DNA of 64,000 nucleotides from Lachancea thermotolerans CBS 6340 (taxonomy: Eukaryota > Ascomycota > Saccharomycetes > Saccharomycetales > Saccharomycetaceae): positions 372,001 to 436,000 of the forward strand of contig NC_013079.1 of NCBI RefSeq assembly GCF_000142805.1, written 5' to 3'. Each line of letters opens with the position of its first letter. The first letter of the stretch is position 1. Positions 1 to 9,354 of this stretch are shown here, one piece after another. Made by a program: the position numbers and the translations under genes. Under the pieces are notes generated by a model. It did not search any database and was not told the origin of the DNA. It was given only the letters and a program-made list of their open reading frames with translations.

Positions 1-2151
1 AAACCCTTCATATATGTTGATTAAGTGTGCCATCAAGTGCCCTAGTATCTCTTTTTTCATGCGCTCCGGGAAAATGTCAGTTGCTGTAAGGGACTCGGAT
101 ACTAAGCAACTAGCCAGCTTTATCAAGAGAATACTAGACTGAAAAACCCCTGACGTTCTTTCTATGTTCCCCAAAATAGATATCGCCAGTCCCTCTTTAC
201 CATTACGGTCAATCAGATAAGATCTTGCAAGGTGAGTCCACACAAAATGAGAAAAATTTGGCGTAAGTTCGATCATTAAATTCAAACCCGCGTTTATTAT
301 TGGAAGGTTTCGAGAGTGTAGCGCTAATTCGAATAGTTTGAATAGGACGGAGATGATATCGTCGTCTTCGACATATCCGGATAAGTGTTGTAGAATTTCT
401 GTGGATCTTTCAATTGGTGTTTCAGCACCCATTGTATTAGCAACTAAGTCAATTATAGCAACCGCCAACTCTGATTTTTCCCTTTTGGCCTCATCCTCCT
501 CTGACTGAGTGTATGTGTCACAGATATTTTGGAGGATTCTGCCGAGAAGAGACCAGCCATTATAGTCGTGCATGAACACTACTGCGTCTTCGGCAGTTGA
601 GGTGATCGGAATAATTTTGCCCCTCGTTTCTTTAGGGATTGGCATCATAACATTGCTTTGAGATTCAAGTGGAGGTTTTACTAACAGCTCTTGTTTTAAA
701 ACTATGATATCGGAACTCTCTGAAGTTGGACCGGGCAAATCAGCTAGATCATACGACAGGCTAGAAAGCCTTAGTTTCTCAGTGTACGTATTAAGTTCTT
801 TCCACTCGAAGTTTGCGAAATCTGGATGTACAGTTGAGAAATGAATAAGTGGCAAAAGACCCTCCTCAAGTAAAGGAACTTTGGCTCTCAAAAGAGCGAC
901 TTTCTTCTCAACTTCATTATTTGTCAGAAACTTCTCCACGAAAGAACGTGGGTTTTTTGTCAATAACTCTTTGACAGTTTTTGCTGCCTGTGGTGTAATG
1001 TTGATGAAGTTTAGTGACAACGCCATTAACGATGACAAAGTGACTGACCAAAGTTTATCTTGTTCAAGGCAACCTGAAAACTTTGTGAAGGAAGCTAGAA
1101 CATCTAGTTCTTCCGATCTTTTTACCATCAATGAAATCAAGTGAGAGACTGGGACGGTTCCGAAAACGTTGTCCAAGAACTTCGCATTCTTCTCAGGGTA
1201 CTCTTCGAATAGATATGATTTCAGTGATAGGACAAAAGACCAATAATACAGTATTATGGCACTGCTGGGCTGATCTAGTAGAGTTTTATTGACAGTTTTG
1301 AAGCACTCTGGGTCGTTAAAAAATGGCGATTCAACCTTAATTGTAAAGGTTGAGACATCGAACCCGAGCATTAATACTGTGTTGATGGTAGCCAGTGCCT
1401 CTAGCTTGTCAGGGACCTCTCTAGGCATAGTAGCAACTTCTGAAAAACATTGAAAGTAATTAGTTGTCTTGAGAACTGAACACCACGAGGAAACTATTCC
1501 TACAGGCGTGTCCGAATTCATAATCAGCAACGTAAGTAGTTCCATAATGCGAATAGCATAAAAGACATCCTGGCAGTCTTTGAGATCTTGCAGTGGCTGC
1601 GACCATATACTGTTGTTTTTATCTAGAGACCCAAAGTTAGCAGCCACGTCAGAAAGAAGACTGATAAGGTGCGAACATAGCGTTGTCTTTTCGATTGATA
1701 TGGTGCTGATGAGATCTTCCTTGGCGGGAACATATTTGCAATCCCAGTTTAGAATCAGAAACGCTGCATCCACAATTGCATTACGCTCTTGTAGAATTCT
1801 TTGAGCATACAGAAACATGCGGTCCTTTTCCAGGCAACTCCGTGCATCTGATTGCGCAACAATTCGAAGGCTTTGCTCGTAGCTAACATTGAGGGCTCTT
1901 GATAGGCGTGAGGCATCTTTCCAATTCTCTACTGATATGTTGTATTTGGCACTTCCTATTACCAACGGTGTGGTCTTGCTGGGTACCTCAGCCCCAAGCT
2001 CATTAAATTTAGCAGGCTCGAGCAGTAAAGGTTTGTTATCCTTGAGGAATTTTGATAGAAGTTCAAATACCTCTGGCGAATCTTGAGAAGATTCTTTATA
2101 TGATTTGATAAAGTCGCAAACGCTAGAGAAGCACAGATGCGATATGCACAT
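1..2151 (-). CDS. NUP188: Nucleoporin Nup188 (N-terminal part; gene runs off the left edge)
   Basis: Nup188 is a large scaffold protein of the inner ring of the nuclear pore complex. The frame is open without a stop from 2151 to the window edge, about 717 codons. That is less than half of the yeast protein (about 1650 aa). The visible part is helical and leucine-rich, as expected of an alpha-solenoid, with no catalytic motif. I assign it mainly by position: in S. cerevisiae NUP188 (YML103C) lies beside CAC2 (YML102W) and CUE4, and the matching CAC2/CUE1 homologues lie close by here. The first ATG of this frame is at 2151. Just upstream the frame closes, while a different frame (about 2160-2280) reads like protein, so the true 5' end may be spliced or mis-sequenced. 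The family call by residues alone is moderate. Confidence 0.62.
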   Translation of the reverse strand, partial: MCISHLCFSSVCDFIKSYKESSQDSPEVFELLSKFLKDNKPLLLEPAKFNELGAEVPSKTTPLVIGSAKYNISVENWKDASRLSRALNVSYEQSLRIVAQSDARSCLEKDRMFLYAQRILQERNAIVDAAFLILNWDCKYVPAKEDLISTISIEKTTLCSHLISLLSDVAANFGSLDKNNSIWSQPLQDLKDCQDVFYAIRIMELLTLLIMNSDTPVGIVSSWCSVLKTTNYFQCFSEVATMPREVPDKLEALATINTVLMLGFDVSTFTIKVESPFFNDPECFKTVNKTLLDQPSSAIILYYWSFVLSLKSYLFEEYPEKNAKFLDNVFGTVPVSHLISLMVKRSEELDVLASFTKFSGCLEQDKLWSVTLSSLMALSLNFINITPQAAKTVKELLTKNPRSFVEKFLTNNEVEKKVALLRAKVPLLEEGLLPLIHFSTVHPDFANFEWKELNTYTEKLRLSSLSYDLADLPGPTSESSDIIVLKQELLVKPPLESQSNVMMPIPKETRGKIIPITSTAEDAVVFMHDYNGWSLLGRILQNICDTYTQSEEDEAKREKSELAVAIIDLVANTMGAETPIERSTEILQHLSGYVEDDDIISVLFKLFELALHSRNLPIINAGLNLMIELTPNFSHFVWTHLARSYLIDRNGKEGLAISILGNIERTSGVFQSSILLIKLASCLVSESLTATDIFPERMKKEILGHLMAHLINIYEGF

Positions 2152-2542
2152 CTCAGAGGATCAGTTATTCTAATAAGCTGCGAATGGAGAAGCAATTGTT
2201 CTTCAGGATAGTGAGGGACAGAACAAGAGCCTCGTCGGCTTTGTTTGTATACTTTGGAATAGCTTTCAATTTGCCCAAAATTTTCAGTCAATACAACAAA
2301 AATCGTACACAGTCATCATATGGGGAAAACTACTAATAGTGCTTCCTTCGAGCTTTAATGCTAGCCTTCTAAAATGACAGCCGACGCTCTTCAAAGGCGC
2401 GCGTATTTGGCTTAAAGCCCGCGCTTCATGTTGCCCTCGGCTCTGGGCAAAAGCAAACATAAATAAGACAAGAGACTACTATAAAAAATGACCATCAAGA
2501 GCTTCAACAATATTTGTGTATATAGTTCACGCCGCTCGTCAT
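2152..2542. other. Upstream region of NUP188 / downstream of PPA2
   Basis: About 390 bases between two minus-strand genes. It should hold the NUP188 promoter and the PPA2 terminator. The part next to NUP188 (about 2160-2290) contains a short open frame of about 40 codons that looks protein-like but has no ATG. I see no other feature. Confidence 0.5.
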
Positions 2543-3460
2543 TTAATCTTTCTCCTTCTTAATAAAGTGCCAAGTGCCCACCGCTTTAGGGACTGGGGCG
2601 TCAGGCAATTCCTCAGGCTTGATCACAACCCCGGATCCAGCGCGAACAATTTGTGGTAAACTGTCGTTAGTTTCTGAATCTCTCAAAAGCTTTCTCCATG
2701 AGCCATGGCACTCTTGGATGACGTTCATGGTCTCCGTAAGCCCACGATATTGGCCATCAAAGGCGAACTCATTTGGTGGTTTGCCAGTGGGTATTTTATA
2801 GTCTCTAAACCAGTTCCTAGTTGCTTCAAGGAGGTTGGGAAAGTGAATTTCAATATCGTCAATGTTGTTTATCTTCGATGCCAGCGGGTCGTTAACATCA
2901 ATCACCAGGACTTTCCAGTCTAGCTCACCATTGTCTATCAAGGCTAAAGATCCTAGAATTTTAACTTTCTTAACATCACCCATGGAGAGAACCGAAGACC
3001 CAATCTCACAACAGTCCAAAGGGTCGTTGTCACCTTTGATTCCGCGAACCCCCTCGTGAGAGCTTTCAACTGTAGGGTCTTCCCAAGTTTGTGGGATTGC
3101 GCCATAGTTATGTATGAACCCATGCGAGGGGAAAATGTTGTCGACAAATCTTACCTTGCCATTTTTTTGATCTTGTATTATGGGGTTGAATGGGCGGTTG
3201 CGAGAAATTTCAAACTTGGCATTAGTCCAACGTGAAATTTCAACCACCATGTTTACGGTTTGCTGTTCGCGGTCAAGGTCTAAAGGCACATCATGGAAAA
3301 ACGAGCCAACTTCACCATTGGGGAGTCTCAGATACTGAGCATATTCGGGAGTATACTTGCTGCCCTGAATGACCTTGCCATATGAAGGGACTTCCAAATG
3401 AGACTTTGTCATCAGAAGTCTCCTAAGTGGTGCTTTGACAGCGTTGATCGACCTGATCAT
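2543..3460 (-). CDS. PPA2: Mitochondrial inorganic pyrophosphatase
   Basis: Hydrolyses pyrophosphate to two phosphates inside mitochondria, pulling biosynthetic reactions forward. The 305-residue product has the size of yeast Ppa2. The first 25 residues are rich in Arg, Lys and Ser and lack acidic residues until HLE, as in a mitochondrial targeting presequence. The family signature is at residues 143-149 (GDNDPLD), with the metal-binding aspartates intact. A second acidic cluster, DWKVLVIDVNDPLA, follows further on, as is usual in family I soluble pyrophosphatases. The start is an ATG at 3460. Downstream (left) is NUP188 and upstream is RSN1. PPA2 next to RSN1 is the S. cerevisiae order (YMR267W, YMR266W). 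Confidence 0.95.
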   Translation of the reverse strand: MIRSINAVKAPLRRLLMTKSHLEVPSYGKVIQGSKYTPEYAQYLRLPNGEVGSFFHDVPLDLDREQQTVNMVVEISRWTNAKFEISRNRPFNPIIQDQKNGKVRFVDNIFPSHGFIHNYGAIPQTWEDPTVESSHEGVRGIKGDNDPLDCCEIGSSVLSMGDVKKVKILGSLALIDNGELDWKVLVIDVNDPLASKINNIDDIEIHFPNLLEATRNWFRDYKIPTGKPPNEFAFDGQYRGLTETMNVIQECHGSWRKLLRDSETNDSLPQIVRAGSGVVIKPEELPDAPVPKAVGTWHFIKKEKD

Positions 3461-3720
3461 GGTGAGTTTGTAATACCTGCAATTGATTCCTGTTATGTGC
3501 TCGAATTAGCAGGCCTTAGATATATATTTTGCATAAAATTAAGATTTTGAATAAAGTGGGGGAATCTCGATCCGCAGGAATCAAAAGAACTCAATCGAGT
3601 CCATAACGATACGTTGTTTCTATATAAGTGTTTATATATAAACCTGCAAAAGCGTTAAGTAATATTATGTATTAAATTGCAGATTCACAAGCAAGAATGA
3701 ACCAGTCAAGGCGAGGCGAA

Positions 3721-6420
3721 TTACTCGAATTCATCTTCGTCCTCTTCCCTGAAGGGATTATCATACTTGCGTTCCGAATCATCAAGAGAAGGAGGTGCAC
3801 CTTCCCAGAGAACGTGCCCTTCCTCGCTCAAATAGGCGCCCTGGTCAGTGATGTCAACGGTTGATTGCAAGTTAGAAATCTCAATAGTAGAAAACCCGTA
3901 TGGATCACGGGGAATCCACAAGTAAGGACATTTTGCGCTAACCGCTGGGTAGTCGTATGCATGTTTTTGATTGTCTTTTTCAACTTCTGGAATTGGTTCA
4001 GGAAGGCCGTAAATCTCGGGGAGGACATGCTTGACGGCTTTGTAAGATAGGTATATGTGAGGTTGGAAATAACGTTTCCAAAATGGTGCAGCGGGCATGT
4101 CAACTGACTCGCCATCCGCCAGGAGTGGAACTGTAGCTAAATTGTTTTCATTGTCATATGCTATGTTTCCGTTGTACTCAATGGTGTTTTCGCTCTTTAC
4201 GCTCATAGTTTTTTGATCAATGGAAGTAGAGACCCGAGGCTGATATTTTTTTATGGGAAAGTGGGGAAGCTCCTGGATTTCGTCTTTTTCTAGACTGCGA
4301 GTCTTGTTGTTGGAAAATGAGGGCGTATTTGAGACGCCATCTAAAGGTTTCATAGTGTCCACAGGTACATGTGCCATCAACGTGTCGAAAGCGGTGTTGA
4401 AGTTCAGGTGAACAAATGTTGTGACACCAAGGCATATAGCCTGTAAAACAATTGGACCCCAACCTTTTCCAACGACGAAAAGCCCGAGGAGACATATCTG
4501 GCCAATGTATAGGCCCACGAATGTTTGAAAAAGAGCCCTGGGATAGTGAATGCCTCTTGAGTCTGGGGATTCCTGGAAAACGTAAGTCAAATTGTACAAG
4601 TAGGCCACATAAAGCAAAAAAAATGCAACTGCTGCGAAAACCAAAATGATGGGGGCAATGATAGCATACGAGAACACAATCACCGCCAAATTGGTGTACA
4701 CAGGGTATGTGGTACCCCAGGCCATGGAGCCTAAGTTGACAAATCGGTTCCATTTTTTCCTTGCAGTGTTGTCCAACAGGAAGCTTAGAATATAGAACAT
4801 AATCAAGGCAACTAGCTGCAAAAGGGCACCTGACGACACAGATAGACCTTGAAGGATAATGTAAGAGATGTAGAAATTGGAAGATAATGGAAGATTTTTT
4901 GACAGTAAGCTCATTGCGCTTGAGGGATTTTCAATAATCTGAGTAACAGCTGCAGTAGCTGATGACGCAAGAGTTGTGACTAAAAACACTTGAATAACCT
5001 GGAAGGCAAAAAAAGCTTGTTGAGTGAAGGCCTCGACAAGTTGGACAGAGGGCGCGCCCGCAACCAGGGCCATTTTCCTGATGACGATTGGTAAGAGCAT
5101 CATTAAAACGGCTAATGCAACGGTGGGTGCCACAGAAGTTAAAATACCGAGAAGCTTTTTGGGCAGTTTGTAAATAAACCTTAGCCAAGTAAGTGTATTG
5201 GTTAAATTCTGAATATTCGAAATTGCGCCGACAAACGCGACTGGGAACGCCCATAATACCACTAGAGCAATGATGAAACTCAAAGCGCCATATTTCCTGA
5301 GTGCTCTTTCAAACCAGTGCATCCTCATATTGAACCAAAGAACATCCTTCGGAGCAATCCCTATGTAGGACGGAACCATTGCCAAGGGTTCGTGATGTAT
5401 AATACTTTGGGATGCAATTTGGGCAGAGTGTTGAGAGTCAAATTCCACAAAAACAGAGTTGAAGGGAGCATGTTCCATATGGCCTCTCTGCAAATCCTTT
5501 ATTTCCTCATTCAGCTTGGGTAGCTCTTCTTTGAGGTAGTCAATAGTGTCAACTTTCTTGCCAATCAAGAATTTCAGCCTATGTTGTGGTCTTTTTTTTT
5601 GTGGAACATAATCGGAGATGTTACTAGTGGGTTTGAAGTCAGGGTTCTTCTTTTTCAGCTTGGCGATGTTCTTCACCGCTGTTTTCAAATAGACGGTTTC
5701 TGCAGCTTCCAATTTCATTGCCATTTTGTTACGTTCATTCACTTTCGAGCCCAAATCTCCCGCGCCACGGGCAATCCACACATTACGCACGCCATCAAAA
5801 AGCTTAGAAAATTCGCTCTCGACCAAGTACTGGCGTGGTACGGACTGAAACAAAACTGTACGAGACGAGAGCTTCTTCGCGTAGCGAGGGGAAGACAGCA
5901 CAGCTTGTCTCAACGAGGTGTAATAAACCAGCTCACGGTAAACCACAAATAGGAATCCCCAGTAAAAAACCCATCCTACAAATACGTGTGCATAGTAACG
6001 GCTTCTGTGAGCGTCATCCACGTTATTGTAGGCTAACATTTCGAGTCCAGATTTTTCTCTTCCGTTAGCGGCATTAATAGGCAGTAATATGGGCAAAACT
6101 AGAAGCGAAATCGTCGCGAAGAAAGAAGCCAAGATGAAGAGATAGCGGATGAAAAAGTAGCCATCAAGGCCCGCTTGCTGAATCACAAAGTTGTCCGACT
6201 TCTTAACGAGTGGAAGAAACCACTGCCAAATACCACGCGGCAAAGGTTCTGGTTTTTTTTCTTCGTTGATCAAATCAAAACTGGATTTTGGTTCGTAGAT
6301 CCGTTTCAGCTTCAGCCTCAGAATCACAAAAGCAGCCACGAAACCCCCAAAAAGTGCTAAGTTAAAGACAAGGGACGAGACGACACCCGACGTCGACGTC
6401 GTCGTTGTAGTCGTTGTCAT
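3721..6420 (-). CDS. RSN1: Rsn1-type membrane protein of the CSC1/OSCA/TMEM63 family
   Basis: A multi-spanning membrane protein of the DUF221 family, whose characterised members are osmosensitive or mechanosensitive cation channels. Yeast Rsn1 itself is of uncertain function and is known as a suppressor of sro7 sodium sensitivity. The 899-residue product has a Thr-rich N-terminus, a first membrane helix at about residues 12-35, two more before residue 180, and a long cytosolic loop at about 190-370 containing the family's RNA-recognition-like fold. A block of seven or eight membrane helices follows at about 380-690. The C-terminal tail is cytosolic and very acidic (REEDEDEFE). A GTG codon lies three codons upstream at 6429; I prefer the ATG at 6420. 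It lies in the order PPA2-RSN1-YMR265C, as in S. cerevisiae. Confidence 0.93.
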   Translation of the reverse strand: MTTTTTTTSTSGVVSSLVFNLALFGGFVAAFVILRLKLKRIYEPKSSFDLINEEKKPEPLPRGIWQWFLPLVKKSDNFVIQQAGLDGYFFIRYLFILASFFATISLLVLPILLPINAANGREKSGLEMLAYNNVDDAHRSRYYAHVFVGWVFYWGFLFVVYRELVYYTSLRQAVLSSPRYAKKLSSRTVLFQSVPRQYLVESEFSKLFDGVRNVWIARGAGDLGSKVNERNKMAMKLEAAETVYLKTAVKNIAKLKKKNPDFKPTSNISDYVPQKKRPQHRLKFLIGKKVDTIDYLKEELPKLNEEIKDLQRGHMEHAPFNSVFVEFDSQHSAQIASQSIIHHEPLAMVPSYIGIAPKDVLWFNMRMHWFERALRKYGALSFIIALVVLWAFPVAFVGAISNIQNLTNTLTWLRFIYKLPKKLLGILTSVAPTVALAVLMMLLPIVIRKMALVAGAPSVQLVEAFTQQAFFAFQVIQVFLVTTLASSATAAVTQIIENPSSAMSLLSKNLPLSSNFYISYIILQGLSVSSGALLQLVALIMFYILSFLLDNTARKKWNRFVNLGSMAWGTTYPVYTNLAVIVFSYAIIAPIILVFAAVAFFLLYVAYLYNLTYVFQESPDSRGIHYPRALFQTFVGLYIGQICLLGLFVVGKGWGPIVLQAICLGVTTFVHLNFNTAFDTLMAHVPVDTMKPLDGVSNTPSFSNNKTRSLEKDEIQELPHFPIKKYQPRVSTSIDQKTMSVKSENTIEYNGNIAYDNENNLATVPLLADGESVDMPAAPFWKRYFQPHIYLSYKAVKHVLPEIYGLPEPIPEVEKDNQKHAYDYPAVSAKCPYLWIPRDPYGFSTIEISNLQSTVDITDQGAYLSEEGHVLWEGAPPSLDDSERKYDNPFREEDEDEFE

Positions 6421-7280
6421 TGCTGGCACACGATGGCTGCTATGGGAGAAAAGTGATGAAGATCAAATCTTGTGTTGATTTTTCTACGGGTTTTGAAGAG
6501 ACGGTGTATTTTTCTTTGCATGCTTACCACATTCTCTAGGTCACGTGGAAGCGCATAGTGCATGCATTCGGCTCGTTGCGAGCTTGGCTTTCTGAGCTAA
6601 ATTCTGGCAAGGAATCGCCTGCCCGAAATTCCCTTGGGAACGACGGTTCTCGTACTATGCAAGAAAGAGCACGCTGAAGTTTGTTTGAGGGCGCCTAGCA
6701 CCGCTGATAAAGACGCGCTGAAAACACGAGAACGGTCCTTCTTTACGTTGATAAGGAAGTATGTGCCCAAGGTCTCAAGAGGCCTGGACTTTAACCCGAA
6801 AGCGTGTAGGACATAGTGAATGGCGGCAACTTCGCGGAGTGCCGGAAAAGGGGTTTTGATAGAAAGCGCGCTGCGCAGATCGCTTTCTGTGATCTAAAAG
6901 ATTTTGGCGCGTTAGGTCAGTGCGAACCCTGTAGGAGGCCCGGACAGTCACAAAGTGTGAACGTTTATTTTAGTAGTTCTTCGAAGGTCAAATAGTGGCT
7001 TGTTTGGATATTTGTGCCCTACGCGGAATGATTCATAGCACCTACTCCGTGACTTAATTTAATTTTCATTTATATCGTGGACAGAAGCTATTCAATTCTC
7101 TATTTCTTGTCAGTGAACTATCTCGTGATGCGACTGTTTTATTTCGGGCCAATTGCAATTATATGTCTCTTTTGATACGAGATCTATGATCTGTCACAAT
7201 TCCATGAGTAAAACATCGAGAAGTGAAATTAGAGCCTTCCGCATTCTCCGAGGCCCCTGAATGTTCTTCTGTAGCTGCCT
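6421..7280. promoter_or_regulatory. Divergent promoter region RSN1 / YMR265C-like
   Basis: An 860-base region between two divergently transcribed genes. It carries a full Cbf1-type E-box, GTCACGTG at 6540-6547, about 120 bases upstream of RSN1. T-rich and A-rich stretches lie near both starts. A short frame at 6634-6816 has no homology that I recognise and is not called. Confidence 0.45.
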
Positions 7281-8711
7281 ATGACGAATATTTCACCACA
7301 GGACGAGACTTGGGTTCAAATTGACCACCGCCCTCTGTTTCAGTGGAACAGCTGTGCAGAGTTCTTGGATCCTCCAAAGACGGTAAAAAAACATGAAATA
7401 CGCAGAATCGACATCTATGACTTCGACAATACCCTTTTCAAATCGCCCGCCCCTAATCCTAACTTGCTGTCTTCCTTTATGATCAATGTGCTAACCGACC
7501 CAAACAAGCTGAGCAACGGCGGGTGGTGGAGCGAAAAACGGTTTCTGCAAGAATCAATTGATGAGTGGATAGCCGCGAAGAAGAACGCAGGCACTGATAC
7601 CGATGAGGTCGACGCAACATACTGGAATAAGGATGTCGTTGAGCTAACCAGGCTTTCGCAGCAGGACCCGCACACGCTATCCATTCTGATGACCGGCCGC
7701 AAAGAGCTGCTTTTCCAAAGCGCACTGAGTTGCGTTCTTGAACAGCCGGTCTTTGGCCCCAAAAAACTGCATTTCAATGGTGTCTTTCTGAAAAAACCTA
7801 ACTTTGAGACCACCATGTTGTACAAGACCACTTGCCTGACGGACTTGTTAAAGCATTACAACAATTGCGATGAGATAACCATTTACGATGACAGGGTCCG
7901 CCAGCTACAAGGATTCAAAAAGTTCTTGAATGAATTTGTGGAGGCCTTACGCCCTTCACTGCAGTTTAACCTTATACACGTTGCCGGGTTAATCAAGTAC
8001 CTGAATCCGCCGCGCGAGCGTTCGACCATCACGACGATCTTTGATGAGCACAATGCTGCGGTCACTAAATGCATATATCAACAGCAGGAGAGCAAAACTG
8101 GAAGCTTCTATATGGGCAAGATGTATGTCAAAGAAAAGCGGCTGGGCGCCGCCTACATTCTGACAACTTTGTCACGCCAAAAAGTACTGAAGCTGACAAT
8201 GCGCAAATTTGGGCATATGAAGGAACTATTCAATGATAGAACCCATTTTACAGCAAAGTTCATCCCTTGTACCCCCCATGGGACCATAACCTCACAGAAG
8301 GTTGCAACCATGGTGCTGGAAGGCTCTCATGAAGAGCCCACAGAAGAAACAATCGAAACAACAATGAGCCTCATGAATAGCGGTAAGGAAGATCCAAGAA
8401 TCCAATTTAGACTTACTAGATTTGGGAGGAGCGCTCGAGGCATATTTGTATACGATGCAGAACCTGTGCCGTCTTCTCGCTTCGTATACTCAGACTTTCC
8501 TGCGCTACGGCTTGCTGTCACTGCCGCGGCCGACCAAGAAAGTGAGACTGCGAGCGAACTGTATGATGACGACCAATTTCAATGGACAGCGCTAGATAAC
8601 GACGACACTACCATCGAGACAAACTTCGGATACGAGTTTGTTATCACTGCAGTGATGGGCAAAAAGCCCAAAAGATCCAAGAAACAAACTACTTTCAAGA
8701 TGCGTCAATAA
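7281..8711 (+). CDS. HAD-superfamily protein, YMR265C-like (HAD_SAK type)
   Basis: Homologue of the uncharacterised yeast protein YMR265C, which carries the HAD domain named after the 'Swiss army knife' RNA-repair enzymes. The product has 476 residues. The HAD motif I is at residues 45-53 (IYDFDNTLF) with both aspartates (D47, D49), so a phosphotransfer or phosphatase reaction is possible. A second motif, ILMTGRKELLF (about residues 135-145), fits HAD motif II with the Thr. The sequence IYDDRVRQLQGF near residue 200 fits the acidic motif IV. The substrate is unknown. Start ATG at 7281. It lies between RSN1 and CAC2, the place expected from YMR265C in S. cerevisiae. Confidence 0.85.
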   Translation: MTNISPQDETWVQIDHRPLFQWNSCAEFLDPPKTVKKHEIRRIDIYDFDNTLFKSPAPNPNLLSSFMINVLTDPNKLSNGGWWSEKRFLQESIDEWIAAKKNAGTDTDEVDATYWNKDVVELTRLSQQDPHTLSILMTGRKELLFQSALSCVLEQPVFGPKKLHFNGVFLKKPNFETTMLYKTTCLTDLLKHYNNCDEITIYDDRVRQLQGFKKFLNEFVEALRPSLQFNLIHVAGLIKYLNPPRERSTITTIFDEHNAAVTKCIYQQQESKTGSFYMGKMYVKEKRLGAAYILTTLSRQKVLKLTMRKFGHMKELFNDRTHFTAKFIPCTPHGTITSQKVATMVLEGSHEEPTEETIETTMSLMNSGKEDPRIQFRLTRFGRSARGIFVYDAEPVPSSRFVYSDFPALRLAVTAAADQESETASELYDDDQFQWTALDNDDTTIETNFGYEFVITAVMGKKPKRSKKQTTFKMRQ

Positions 8712-9354
8712 AATGTTGGGATGATGCCTGAAATCTCGCTTCTTAAGTCGACGAAATAGAGGGGCAGCTTCCATAAAATGGATTGTATCCATTCAGTTTA
8801 AACGTTTCATATAAGCACAATAACGGCTCCAATACAATATTGAACAATCGTATCGGGAATTTGACTGATGTGCTAAATGATGGCTTATTTATTAAAGTCC
8901 TCGAGTAATTATGGCATACTCGAGGCGCGTCCTCTGACGCTTCACTCTTGGCCTCTGTTCTACAGGATGAGTGCCTTCATCCCATAAATTGCATTTGGAC
9001 ATTATCGCTCTTAAGTGTGGATAATTTATTGGCGCCTTATATAAAATTTTTTATAAGTGCCGTACATGAGAACTTTAACAGCTGTAGATCTGGCGATGCC
9101 ACTAGGGCTTGTAATGATTATCTAATAAGCGGGAATCCTTTTATTGTATTTCGAATGACGAAAAACGCCAATTGCCTTACACGCCCAAACACTGGTATTT
9201 GATTTGCGTCCGTGCCAGCTTTAACTTTTATGTTAGTACCTCTTTTTGTTCCCGGAATCCCTGAAATTGTTGTCAATGGCCTGTAGTTGTTGACATCAAA
9301 AATTCAAATTGTACTCTAAATCAGACCTTACAAAGAAATCAGATACCTGAGCCA
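8712..9354. other. Spacer between the HAD gene and CAC2
   Basis: About 640 bases with AT-rich stretches. It holds the terminator of the left gene and the promoter of CAC2. The open frame at 8948-9202 begins at a non-ATG codon and has no recognisable similarity, so I do not call it. I see no RNA gene. Confidence 0.4.
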
